This document shows, piece after piece, positions 33,602 to 42,181 of a DNA stretch of 64,000 nt. The DNA comes from Chlorogloeopsis sp. ULAP01. Lineage in GTDB: Bacteria; Cyanobacteriota; Cyanobacteriia; Cyanobacteriales; Nostocaceae. The stretch's first letter is position 1, and each line of letters starts with the position of its first letter. Location of the stretch: the NCBI RefSeq assembly GCF_030381805.1, contig NZ_JAUDRH010000007.1, positions 372,001 to 436,000 of the forward strand, read 5' to 3'. Both the position numbers and the translations under genes were made by a program. Under the pieces are notes generated by a model that had not been told where the DNA came from, ran no database searches, and was given only the letters and a program-made list of their open reading frames with translations.

Positions 33602-35698
33602 CTATTTAGAAATCAGCACCACAACACTGCGACTCTGAACCCAGTAAGTCTTAGTTGTGACAAGAGTTTCCTTACCTTGTTCTGCAATGTCTAAGGGGGA
33701 TGGCTGGGAAGTGTCTACCGTTCTATACCACTGTCTGCCTGCAACGGTAGGAATTTCAAAATCAAGCCCTTCCCAGTACATATTCAGCATGACGTGAATA
33801 TCTACCTCCTCGTTGAAGCCCCCCAAGGTAAAGGCTAAAACACGAGCTTCAGGATCGTTCCAACCTGGGCTATATAGTTGGCAACCATGCCAGGAAATAT
33901 CTGCTAATCCGCGCTCATTCATCTCCCCACTAAAGAAACGCGGTCGGTGCAGAATAGAATGGTGCTTGCGAAAGTCAATCATCAGTTTAAAAAACCGATA
34001 GATATGGGGATATTTCTGCAACTGCTGCCAATTAAACCAGCTAATCTCGCTATCTTGGCAGTAAGCGTTATTATTTCCTTGTTGGGAGTGCCTCACCTCA
34101 TCACCCGCCAAGATCATCGGCACGCCTTGGGATAGTAAGAGAATAGCGGCAAAATTCTTGACTTGGCGATCGCGCAAGTCTTCAACCCAGCGATCATCCG
34201 TTTCACCCTCAACCCCACAATTCCAACTCAAATTATCATTGATGCCATCACGATTATCTTCGCCATTGGCTTCATTGTGTTTATAGTTGTAGGAGACTAA
34301 ATCATTTAGCGTGAAGCCATCGTGACAGGTAATGAAATTAATACTGTTAATCGGTAAATGCCCGCTTGATTGGTAGATATCAGCACTGCCACCAATGCGT
34401 GAGGCAACGGCACCAACCAGCCCTGGATCTCCTTTGAGGAAGCGGCGAATATCATCCCGATAACGCCCGTTCCATTCCGCCCACCGATATCCAGGATAGT
34501 AGCCAATCTGATATAGCCCCGCAGCATCCCAGGCTTCAGCAATGATTTTTGTGTCGGCTAAAGTTTCAGATAGTTCAATATTCCACACCACAGGAGGGTA
34601 TGCCATCGGCGCACCGTCTTCACCGCGAGAAAGTATTGACCCTTCATCAAACCGGAAGCCGTCTACGTGCATTTCTCGCACCCAAAATTCCAAACATTCT
34701 AAAATGAACTTATCTGCGATCGGATGGTTGCAGTTAAACGTGTTACCACAACCTGTATAGTCCATGTAGTACTGTTTGTCTCCAGAAACGAGATGGTAAT
34801 AGATACTGTTATCAAAGCCTTTGAAGTTGATGGTCGGCCCTAAATGATTACCTTCATCGGTGTGATTGAAGACAACATCTAAAATTACTTCAATGCCCGC
34901 TTTGTGTAGCGCCTTAACCATATCCCGGAATTCTCGAATCTGGTTGCCAACCTCTGGATAAACACAATAGTGACTGTGGGGGGCGAAAAAGCTAACTGTA
35001 CTATATCCCCAGTAGTTTGTTAGTGGCTTGCCATTAACTTCCCGCAGTACTTGCTTGTAATCGAACCCAAAAATTGGCAGCAGTTCCACGGCGGTGATGC
35101 CCAATTCCTTGAGATAAGGGATTTTCTCAATTACTGCCAAAAAAGTACCAGGTTGTTGGCAACCTGAGCTAGGCGACTGGGTAAATCCCCTGACGTGCAT
35201 TTCATACACGATCGTCTCACTCATCGGGCGATTAATTGGGCGATCGCCTTCCCAGTCATAATCTGAGATGTCGATGACTACACTTCGCGCTGAGGTAGCC
35301 AGATTATCTCCCTCTCCACAAGCATCAGCCCGGTTCCACAGATCGGCAGTATTTCCTTTCGCGTAAGGATCAATCAGAACTTTGTTCTTATTAAAGCGGT
35401 GTCCGGCATTAATGTCATGCGGCCCGTCTACACGATAAGCATAGTGAATTCCTGGTTTCAAACCCCTCACATAAACGTGCCAGAAGTGAAAGGTTTTATT
35501 CACTTTCGGATCTAACTCAATAACCTGTATTGGTTCGATAGCATCATGCTTATCAAATAACAAAAGTTGTACTTCTGTAGCATGTTGTGAAAAAACCGCA
35601 AAGTTCACCCCTTCTCGATCCGGTGTTGCACCTAGAGGATGTGGCCGTCCCTTCTCTGTTATATATGTAGTTTTAGGTGCATCTACTATCAACGTCAT
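33602..35698 (-). CDS. glgX: glycogen debranching enzyme GlgX / isoamylase-type
   Basis: 698-residue GH13 enzyme hydrolysing alpha-1,6 branches in glycogen. An N-terminal CBM48-like domain (HPLGATPDREGVNFAVFSQHATEVQLLLFD) precedes the catalytic barrel with EVILDVVFNHTDEG (region I), VDGFRFDEGS (nucleophile Asp), IIAEAWD (acid/base Glu) and FITCHDGFTLNDLVSYNYKHNEANGEDNRDG split here for brevity into region IV, FITCHDG, and the GlgX-typical NDLVSYNYKHNEANGE. The C-terminal beta domain ends near SVVVLISK. It is 26 bp downstream of a DJ-1/PfpI gene and 46 bp upstream of the AGE-STAS gene, so it may share the long minus-strand transcript. Confidence 0.94.
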   Translation of the reverse strand: MTLIVDAPKTTYITEKGRPHPLGATPDREGVNFAVFSQHATEVQLLLFDKHDAIEPIQVIELDPKVNKTFHFWHVYVRGLKPGIHYAYRVDGPHDINAGHRFNKNKVLIDPYAKGNTADLWNRADACGEGDNLATSARSVVIDISDYDWEGDRPINRPMSETIVYEMHVRGFTQSPSSGCQQPGTFLAVIEKIPYLKELGITAVELLPIFGFDYKQVLREVNGKPLTNYWGYSTVSFFAPHSHYCVYPEVGNQIREFRDMVKALHKAGIEVILDVVFNHTDEGNHLGPTINFKGFDNSIYYHLVSGDKQYYMDYTGCGNTFNCNHPIADKFILECLEFWVREMHVDGFRFDEGSILSRGEDGAPMAYPPVVWNIELSETLADTKIIAEAWDAAGLYQIGYYPGYRWAEWNGRYRDDIRRFLKGDPGLVGAVASRIGGSADIYQSSGHLPINSINFITCHDGFTLNDLVSYNYKHNEANGEDNRDGINDNLSWNCGVEGETDDRWVEDLRDRQVKNFAAILLLSQGVPMILAGDEVRHSQQGNNNAYCQDSEISWFNWQQLQKYPHIYRFFKLMIDFRKHHSILHRPRFFSGEMNERGLADISWHGCQLYSPGWNDPEARVLAFTLGGFNEEVDIHVMLNMYWEGLDFEIPTVAGRQWYRTVDTSQPSPLDIAEQGKETLVTTKTYWVQSRSVVVLISK

Positions 35699-35724
35699 AA
35701 CCCACTTCCTCTGTAATCTGATAT

Positions 35725-36366
35725 TTATGAAGCCAGCATTTCAATAATCTTTTTGGCAAACAAATGACAATGAGCACCGGTGCGTCCTGTGACTAAATCC
35801 CCATCCACAACCACATCTTCATCGGTGTAGATTGCACCCATATTCACAACATCGCCATGCAAATTGTTATGGCAGGTGACGTGACGACCACGCACCAGTT
35901 CTGGTACAGGTGCAACTAGCCACATCCCATGACAAATTATGCCTTTAAGAATATTTTTATTAGCAAAAGCTTGTTTAATAAATCCTGTTGCTGGTGGGAG
36001 TTTACTCAAATCGTCTGTGTACCTGAGGCGATCAGACACAAAAGCAGACGGTACAATTATGGCAGCATAGGTATTGAGTTCGTCATCATCTATATTTTCA
36101 AAGCTTTCATTACAATCAAGCGGTGCATGATATTCATGTCCCTTGAAAGTTATAGACTGCTGACCCCACAAGCGGGTGAGAAGATGAGCTTCAGCACCTT
36201 CTTCTGCAAAGCGGTAATGGTAGTACCAAATTTCGTGTTCGTAAAAGTCACTCTCAATTAGGATGCCAATTTTTTTCCCTTTCAGTGTTGCTGTTTCTTC
36301 CTGGCTTTTAGGTACACCCTTTAAGTGATGCTGAGTTCCCGATTTATCTAAATGAGAAACTAACAT
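35725..36366 (-). CDS. DJ-1/PfpI family protein
   Basis: 213 residues with a flavodoxin-like fold. The core begins at about 29 (KKIGILIESDFYEHEIWYY), with the nucleophile Cys in GIICHGMWL (nucleophile elbow) and the acidic residue in ESDFYEHE. Members act as amidases, glyoxalases or chaperones; which applies is not clear. The 28-residue N-terminal extension (MLVSHLDKSGTQHHLKG) is unusual. It is last in the run of SnoaL/GMC/EthD genes, and a second, more distant DJ-1 protein starts that run. Confidence 0.85.
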   Translation of the reverse strand: MLVSHLDKSGTQHHLKGVPKSQEETATLKGKKIGILIESDFYEHEIWYYHYRFAEEGAEAHLLTRLWGQQSITFKGHEYHAPLDCNESFENIDDDELNTYAAIIVPSAFVSDRLRYTDDLSKLPPATGFIKQAFANKNILKGIICHGMWLVAPVPELVRGRHVTCHNNLHGDVVNMGAIYTDEDVVVDGDLVTGRTGAHCHLFAKKIIEMLAS

Positions 36367-36433
36367 AGTCTATTTCCTACAGTCTTAAAGTTGTCTTTGG
36401 TTGACTGCTCCGCTCTACCAATGACTTTTGTAA

Positions 36434-36871
36434 TTACGACACCTGCGTTTTTGTTGCGATCGCGTCGAGTTGTTTGAGCAAACCCAATTCGTCCATGCTA
36501 GTCCACACTTCCTGGATTTTGCTGTTAGCAAAGCGAAAGATGGAGATTCCCGAATAGGTTAACGGTTTGCCAGTAGGTGTAATGCCTCGAAACTCCTGTT
36601 GATGTGTTCCATGTACAGTCCAGCGAGCAACAACTTTCTCTCCTTCAACAATTTGATCGTCAATAGTGTGTTGGAAACCGAAAGCAGTGCGGAACATACC
36701 GAGATATTGTTTGAATACATCGCGATTTACTGGCTCGGAACTCCCGGCAGCATAGAAAGTGCAATTAGGGAAAAATAGTTCATCAACTAAATCTAAATTG
36801 CCCCCATCCACAGCATCCCGATAAAAGCGATCGCGGACAATAGTTTTGTAGTCTTCAACAGACACTATCAA
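36434..36871 (-). CDS. SnoaL-like polyketide cyclase / ester cyclase family protein
   Basis: 145 residues with the NTF2-like alpha+beta cone. The pattern NLDLVDELFFPNCTFYAAG, VVARWTVHGTHQQEFRGITPTGK and GISIFRFANSKIQEVW is typical of the SnoaL/ester cyclase group. Such domains bind hydrophobic small molecules and may catalyse cyclisation, isomerisation or hydrolysis. It lies 17 bp from the NTF2-ankyrin gene upstream in the same direction. The start ATG 36871 follows a purine-rich AAGGAGATTTGATAG-like stretch. Confidence 0.85.
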   Translation of the reverse strand: MIVSVEDYKTIVRDRFYRDAVDGGNLDLVDELFFPNCTFYAAGSSEPVNRDVFKQYLGMFRTAFGFQHTIDDQIVEGEKVVARWTVHGTHQQEFRGITPTGKPLTYSGISIFRFANSKIQEVWTSMDELGLLKQLDAIATKTQVS

Positions 36872-36888
36872 ATCTCCTTATTTGGAAC

Positions 36889-38349
36889 TTAAGAATTTCC
36901 CGTCGTTTTAGAGTGAATCAGTTTTGGAATCTCACCTTCTGAACCAAATACGTCAACAGCAATATCCCAAGGTGTTTTACCGTCATGTCCTTTCAAATCT
37001 AATCTGGCACCGCCTTTAATCAGGATCTCTGCACATTCGCTATATCCATGCCAAAGCGCATCGTGAAGGGGGGTGTAACCGTTGATTGGCCCCTGAACAT
37101 CCAAATCGATATCGGGGTGTTCGACCAGCATTTTCAAAATTTCCGGATTACCGTTATAAGTTGCTTTATGAATCGGAGCGCCTTTAAACACCCAATCTTC
37201 GACTCTGACTTTAGCACCAGCCTTGAGAAGTTCTCTGACAATTTCTGTGTGTCCATCACGGGCGGCAACTAAAAGGGGAGTATGCCCATCTAAAAAAGAA
37301 TTGATATGAGGATAAACAGTATTAACATCAGATTTATTCTCTATTAGCTGCTTAACTGTCTCAAAATCACCCTGATTGGTTGCTGCCATGACTTTTTGAG
37401 ACTCAATGCTTTCTTGGGCAGCTTTTCTGCCCGCGTCAATGATTTCTTTAATGGTGATAAATTTTTGTTTTTCTTCCCCTTGGTTAACATTGAGTTCAAA
37501 GTTGAGATGATCGTCTAAAGTAAAGCCATAGTGGGTACTCAAACGCAGATTTGCTCCCCGTTCAACGATTAGCCTCACCAATTCTGGCCACTTGTACCAC
37601 AGAGCATCCATAATTGGGGTATGCCCCATTGTGGGGGTAACAGCATCAAAAAATGCTCCAGCATCGAGTAGCAGCTTTGCAACTTCGACACTACCACCCT
37701 GACAAGCTTTGTGCAAAGGAGTCGCCCCGGTTTTGCTATCAACAGTCAGAACATCTGCACCAGCATCTAACAACAATTTCACCATTTCAGCATTGCCATG
37801 ACAGGCTGCGGTCATTAATACTGTTAATCCATTTTCTGGATTGCGGGTATTAGGATCTGCACCCTGTTGCAGCAAACTCTCGGCTGCTTCAATATGATCA
37901 TTTTCTACAGCTTCGATCAAACGCGCTCTTGAATCTCCCCGCAATGCAGCAATAATTGGGGAGGGATCGCAGTAGGATTTCCATTTGACAATCTTGCCAT
38001 TGTGAATCTGCATCCAAGTGGCAAAAGTGATATCAAAGGTGAGTCCAGTCGCTTTGACTGTTGTGATATCATGCACTGTGCCAAATGCCTGATCGCCTTG
38101 GACGACCAAATCAAGTGGTTTAAAAACCTTCACATCAGCAATGCGATCGCGGGCTTGAAAGGATTGAGTCACCTCAGCCACACCGTGGGATGTGCCAATC
38201 CAAGGAATAATATCGCTGACGCCCTTGACAGGTTGTAGATTAACCCACTCGATATCGTCTGCCAGACAACTCATCGCAGTTTCATAGTCAGCTCGATCTA
38301 GAGCTTGAAACCACTTTTCGGCAACTTTCTGTGTTTCTTCCTGGCTCAT
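36889..38349 (-). CDS. NTF2/SnoaL-like domain fused to ankyrin repeats
   Basis: 486 residues. The N-terminal about 130 residues form an NTF2-like domain (EKWFQALDRADYETAMSCLADDIEW, WMQIHNGKIVKWKSYCDPSP). Ankyrin repeats follow in two blocks: about 137-270 (GLTVLMTAACHGNAEMVKLLLDAGAD, ATPLHKACQGGSVEVAKLLLDAGA) and about 325-480 (HTPLLVAARDGHTEIVRELLKAGA, APIHKATYNGNPEILKMLVEH, YTPLHDALWHGYSECAEILIKGGA), with a short linker. The ankyrin part should mediate protein binding, perhaps scaffolding the enzymes of this run. Fusion of the two folds is uncommon to my knowledge. Confidence 0.87.
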   Translation of the reverse strand: MSQEETQKVAEKWFQALDRADYETAMSCLADDIEWVNLQPVKGVSDIIPWIGTSHGVAEVTQSFQARDRIADVKVFKPLDLVVQGDQAFGTVHDITTVKATGLTFDITFATWMQIHNGKIVKWKSYCDPSPIIAALRGDSRARLIEAVENDHIEAAESLLQQGADPNTRNPENGLTVLMTAACHGNAEMVKLLLDAGADVLTVDSKTGATPLHKACQGGSVEVAKLLLDAGAFFDAVTPTMGHTPIMDALWYKWPELVRLIVERGANLRLSTHYGFTLDDHLNFELNVNQGEEKQKFITIKEIIDAGRKAAQESIESQKVMAATNQGDFETVKQLIENKSDVNTVYPHINSFLDGHTPLLVAARDGHTEIVRELLKAGAKVRVEDWVFKGAPIHKATYNGNPEILKMLVEHPDIDLDVQGPINGYTPLHDALWHGYSECAEILIKGGARLDLKGHDGKTPWDIAVDVFGSEGEIPKLIHSKTTGNS

Positions 38350-38410
38350 GGCTCACCTCAGTACTTAATAACTCAATGGCGGTTAACCTGAATGCGAAAA
38401 AAGAAAAAAT

Positions 38411-39916
38411 CTATGAAGGTTTGATATCCTCGTCCAAAATCCGATCCAAACACCGCTCGGCGATCGCGGCAATTGTTAATGCTGGATTAACACAGGTACT
38501 AGAGCCTGGAATTAAAGACCCATCGACAATGTACAGGTTTGGATGTCCAGCTACACGACCGTAGTCATCGCAAACTTTACCCATGCAGGCTCCTCCCAAC
38601 TGGTGACCTGTGACTTGAGCTGCGATCGGAGGAACGTCACCTCCATTTTTTTGACTAAGTAATTCGGCTAAATACTTAGCGGCTTCTTTCGCTTTCGGGT
38701 CACTTTCAAAATTTAATTGAACTGTATCCGAAGCTGGATCGTAACTAAAGTTACCCCGATGAGGAGTCATCGCAAAGACAAAGCTACCGATAACATTATG
38801 ATTGGGAAAATCCGTTTCAAATCTAGGTAATGGCGCTCGCATCATCACACAGGGATAGATGGGATTCTCATAATTGAGAACAACGATCGCTCCTGGGCCG
38901 CCTAAATGCGGATTAGTCTTTTCTGAGAGATTGGTGCGAAAGGCATAGGTATCGCCATCGTTGCCAAATCCCTGACCGAGAGTATCATTGATTCTCGGTA
39001 AATCTCCTTTTGCTTTCGCTTTCATCAGGAGTTCGCAAGTTCCCATCACACCAGCAGCCATAAATAAGTATTGGCAGGTCAATGTTTGCTGGTCAATAAC
39101 TTCGCCGCGATCGTTAATTATGTCTACCGAAACTTCGTAACCTCCTTCTAGTTTTTCAGCAACTTTGGTCACAACGTGGTGAGTGCGAATTTCAACTGAA
39201 CCCGTTTGTTCAGCCAACTTCAGATAGTTTTGATCCAGAGTTTTCTTGCCACCACTGTTATTGCCAAACCAAAACTCAGCTGCAATGACAGAAGGGACTC
39301 TTTTTCCAGCTATTTCCTCACGGACAATATCCCAATCTACCCCCATTGGAAATCGATTAATGCCGTTAGTTAAGCCAGTGTTTGTTGACTCAACATAGGG
39401 AAATCCTGCTTTGAGTGCGTGTTGTTCTAATACCTTTAATCCCAGATAATATTCACTCTCTAGAACATCATCGGGGATAGGTGCAGAGCCAATTACAGAG
39501 TGAACTCGTGGAAAATAGACAGAATCCATCTCATCGTAGCTAATCGAGCTAGGAAGTACCTGCTCAAATAGTTCCCGTGGTGGCTGAATCAAAATACCTC
39601 CATAAGCCAGCGAGCCACCACCAACACCACAACCTACAAGAAACTTATAATTTCCTCTTTCAAGTATTTCCAGGACTCCTGTATATTTCTCGATCGCAAT
39701 TCCCTCATAACCTGGAGTTTTAGTGACTGTATTTAGCCACTCTGCTCGCCCATCTGGATTTCTAAACGTTGCAAAAGTAGCATTTTTAGTCGGATCTTCA
39801 ATTGTCCAACGACGCCCTCTTTCTAACAGCACTGTTTCAATTCCAGCTTCACCTAAACGCAATGCGGCTACAGCCCCACCAAAGCCGCTACCAATTACAA
39901 TTGCTTGTACATTCAT
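38411..39916 (-). CDS. GMC-type FAD oxidoreductase (cholesterol-oxidase-like)
   Basis: 501 residues. FAD-binding motif VIGSGFGGAVAALRLGEAG is at 6-24, followed by ERGRRW; the GCGVGGGSLAYGG stretch binds the cofactor, and the C-terminal HQLGGACMGK and VDGSLIPGSSTCVNPALTI match GMC oxidoreductases and dehydrogenases acting on alcohols or sterols. I chose ATG at 39916, 8 nt after AGAAGGAAAA; an upstream in-frame ATG at 39967 lies inside the previous gene. No signal peptide, so cytoplasmic. It would oxidise an alcohol to an aldehyde or ketone, which could feed the decarboxylase-like enzyme at 42182 (inference). Confidence 0.9.
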   Translation of the reverse strand: MNVQAIVIGSGFGGAVAALRLGEAGIETVLLERGRRWTIEDPTKNATFATFRNPDGRAEWLNTVTKTPGYEGIAIEKYTGVLEILERGNYKFLVGCGVGGGSLAYGGILIQPPRELFEQVLPSSISYDEMDSVYFPRVHSVIGSAPIPDDVLESEYYLGLKVLEQHALKAGFPYVESTNTGLTNGINRFPMGVDWDIVREEIAGKRVPSVIAAEFWFGNNSGGKKTLDQNYLKLAEQTGSVEIRTHHVVTKVAEKLEGGYEVSVDIINDRGEVIDQQTLTCQYLFMAAGVMGTCELLMKAKAKGDLPRINDTLGQGFGNDGDTYAFRTNLSEKTNPHLGGPGAIVVLNYENPIYPCVMMRAPLPRFETDFPNHNVIGSFVFAMTPHRGNFSYDPASDTVQLNFESDPKAKEAAKYLAELLSQKNGGDVPPIAAQVTGHQLGGACMGKVCDDYGRVAGHPNLYIVDGSLIPGSSTCVNPALTIAAIAERCLDRILDEDIKPS

Positions 39917-39939
39917 AGTTGTTTTCCTTCTGAATGCTC

Positions 39940-40635
39940 TTAACGCGGCTCTGGCCCTATAATCCAATGTTCGGTTGCAACAAAAGTATGGACATATTTG
40001 GGTTCGATAAAATTAGCTAAATCCTGTTCAGCTTCTTTGCCTTGTGGTGAATTTAGAGCTTTTTCAAGTGATTGGAGGTCATCAAACCAAAGCTGGGAAA
40101 CACAGTCAAGAATTGATTCCCCAATGGCATAGAAACTATCACGTACATGACACTGAAGATAACGTCGCAGACCTGGAAGTTTTAGATCCTTTTGTGCGTG
40201 AACTTCCAAACTGTACTTGCGAAATTCCTCTAGCGGCATTCCAGCTTTACGCTTGACTAGAGCAAAAACTTTAACCATATTTGAATCTTTTTTTAAAGGT
40301 TCACCTTCCATCAGGACATGAGCTGTTGTATCTAATACTACAGTGCGCCAGAAAGCTGCCCAATTAGGTTCATCTAGCCTTGCTCCTGCTAAAAGTTCCT
40401 TCGACTGAAGAGATGCTAATTGCTCTTCCTCATTCTCTAGCCATATTTCCGCTACACCACTAAAAAGTGGATCTTCTGGTTCCTGACCAAATGGGATACG
40501 AGTATCAATCAAGTAACGCTTAATCTGAGGAATTTTACTGGCATAGTAAACTGCATGAAAATTGACCCAGTAATTCTGGAATTCCTTCTCACTCATACCT
40601 GGTTTAGGATGGGCAAATATATGTTGATGGATCAT
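39940..40635 (-). CDS. tandem EthD-domain (dimeric alpha/beta barrel) protein
   Basis: 231 residues made of two EthD-like halves: about 1-105 (HQHIFAHPKPGMSEKEFQNYW, IPQIKRYLID) and about 118-225 (MVKVFALVKRKAGMPLEEFRKY, LPGLRRYLQCHV). Each half has the ferredoxin-like pattern of stress-responsive alpha/beta barrel proteins. EthD is known from ether-degradation gene sets, with a poorly defined role. It ends 23 bp before the GMC gene, indicating co-transcription. Confidence 0.87.
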   Translation of the reverse strand: MIHQHIFAHPKPGMSEKEFQNYWVNFHAVYYASKIPQIKRYLIDTRIPFGQEPEDPLFSGVAEIWLENEEEQLASLQSKELLAGARLDEPNWAAFWRTVVLDTTAHVLMEGEPLKKDSNMVKVFALVKRKAGMPLEEFRKYSLEVHAQKDLKLPGLRRYLQCHVRDSFYAIGESILDCVSQLWFDDLQSLEKALNSPQGKEAEQDLANFIEPKYVHTFVATEHWIIGPEPR

Positions 40636-40709
40636 AAAAACCTCATGAATTTATTAGCTTTACACTAGTTTTTGCAATGATTAAAGCTGCTTTTTTCAAA
40701 AATGATTAA

Positions 40710-41297
40710 CTAATTGTTCATATTTGGCGGTGGAACGTTGGGATCGAGGATGAGGCTCCGGCTTTGGTATTTCCAAGTATCACCAATTTTCACTAACCTA
40801 TCTTCGTATAATCCAGTTCTGATGATTGAGGCGGGAATATTGCCAATATCCATAGCGATGATATAACATCCTCCTTTCGCACCTCCAAAATCCGGTTCAA
40901 TTGTCAGGTTATTGTTCCAGTGCCGAGTAGTTTGTACATCAGGAAAGGTGTTATAAACGTCGATTAACTCCTGCGTTCCTGTTGCCTGGGTTATAACTGT
41001 CCCATCCGCGTTCTTCAGGATGAATGTGCCATCAGGTGTGAATGTATCTGCCCATTTGGCAGCGTTGTAACCCTCTAAAAGACCGTCAAGGGCATAGAAA
41101 TAGTCGCTATTGAGCTGCCCAATTGCAAGGATATCCCTGGGTGGCAGTGATTTTTTAGGTGACTGGGCAGAGATTTGCAGGGGATGAAAACTGATTAAAA
41201 CTATGATTGAGAGTGCAAATCCAGCTAGAAGTAATATTCTTCGCCGTGTTGTTTTTCTTAGTTGCTTAATTTGGTTATTAGAGTTTTGATAAATCAC
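40710..41297 (-). CDS. exported SnoaL/NTF2-like protein with Tat-like leader
   Basis: About 195 residues from GTG 41297; the frame is open back to ATG 41423. The leader YQNSNNQ...KTTRRRILLLAGFALS carries an RRR followed by a hydrophobic segment, resembling a twin-arginine signal or N-terminal anchor. I prefer the later start because the leader then has normal length and aligns with that of the VOC protein next door. The mature part (LNSDYFYALDGLLEGYNAAKWADTFTPDG, TTRHWNNNLTIEPD) is a SnoaL_4-type NTF2 fold. It probably binds or converts a small molecule outside the cytoplasm. Confidence 0.75.
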   Translation of the reverse strand: MIYQNSNNQIKQLRKTTRRRILLLAGFALSIIVLISFHPLQISAQSPKKSLPPRDILAIGQLNSDYFYALDGLLEGYNAAKWADTFTPDGTFILKNADGTVITQATGTQELIDVYNTFPDVQTTRHWNNNLTIEPDFGGAKGGCYIIAMDIGNIPASIIRTGLYEDRLVKIGDTWKYQSRSLILDPNVPPPNMNN

Positions 41298-41546
41298 ATT
41301 CTTTTTTGATGAAGATTGTGAAATGCCAAGTATAAACAAGATTTTTTGAAATGATAGCGGCATATTTCTGGATTTTTTCGTCGTTGATATCTTTAAGGCT
41401 TTTATGATACTTGCAAGGAGCATGATGATTAATAACCTTTATAACCTCAAATACTTTTGATCCCACAGGTGGGTTAGTAATGAAGTTTTGCTCCTGCTTT
41501 TTAAAAGCGATAATGGTAGTACCAAATATCTTGGTAACCTTAGCTT

Positions 41547-42167
41547 TTAATGCCTTCGCCTGATTTCATTTAGATGTTCTATAGCTTCAGGCATCAATTC
41601 GACAAACTGAATCAGATTGCCATCACAGTCTTTAATAAATTGGAAACTTAACTTGAGATCGTAATCTACTCGTTTTACCCAGACTGTTTCAATCCCTTTG
41701 CTTTTAAGTTCTGCTATCTTGGCATCAAGATTATCTACCAAAAGAGCAAATTGCGAAATACCATGAATGTTGGTGTGAGCAGGGGGATCATTACGCGGTG
41801 GTGATATTGGAACTGAGCCGTTTTGCTCGATGAGTTCAAGTCTGAAGTCATCTAACTCTAAAACGGCAATTCGGGTGCCAAAATCTGGAAAATCTTTTCT
41901 TGTAAATATCTGATATCCAAGCTTCTGTTGATACCATTGGACAGCTCTATCAATGTTTGGGGTTGATATACTGACATAAAACAGTCTAAAGGGAAGCATA
42001 GGGATATCCTTGGGTGAATGTGAAGCTTTAGGGCTGTGAGCAAAGATTTGAGAGGGACGAATACCACTAACAAACAATGCTGAGAGTCCACTTCCACCAA
42101 GCAGCAACATTCTTCGCCGCGTCACTTTTTTTTGTTGCCCACCCTGGTAATTAGAGTCTTGATACAT
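41547..42167 (-). CDS. exported VOC (glyoxalase/bleomycin-resistance) superfamily protein with Tat-like leader
   Basis: 206 residues. The leader KKVTRRRMLLLGGSGLSALF looks like a twin-arginine signal. The VOC domain (about 65-195) starts LFYVSISTPNIDRAVQWYQQKLGYQI and ends FIKDCDGNLIQFVELM; possible metal ligands are the His in NIHGISQFAL and the Glu in QFVEL. I chose ATG 42167 with AAGGA 8 nt upstream; the in-frame upstream start at 42194 overlaps the TPP enzyme gene. The leader is 28/54 identical, without gaps, to the leader of the SnoaL-like protein at 40710. Confidence 0.85.
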   Translation of the reverse strand: MYQDSNYQGGQQKKVTRRRMLLLGGSGLSALFVSGIRPSQIFAHSPKASHSPKDIPMLPFRLFYVSISTPNIDRAVQWYQQKLGYQIFTRKDFPDFGTRIAVLELDDFRLELIEQNGSVPISPPRNDPPAHTNIHGISQFALLVDNLDAKIAELKSKGIETVWVKRVDYDLKLSFQFIKDCDGNLIQFVELMPEAIEHLNEIRRRH

Positions 42168-42181
42168 CGCGTTGTTCCTTA

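Noticed and set aside
35725..36366. Possibility that this DJ-1 protein is a class I glutamine amidotransferase
   Set aside because: The nucleophile elbow ICHG and overall length fit DJ-1/PfpI, and no synthase partner is adjacent.
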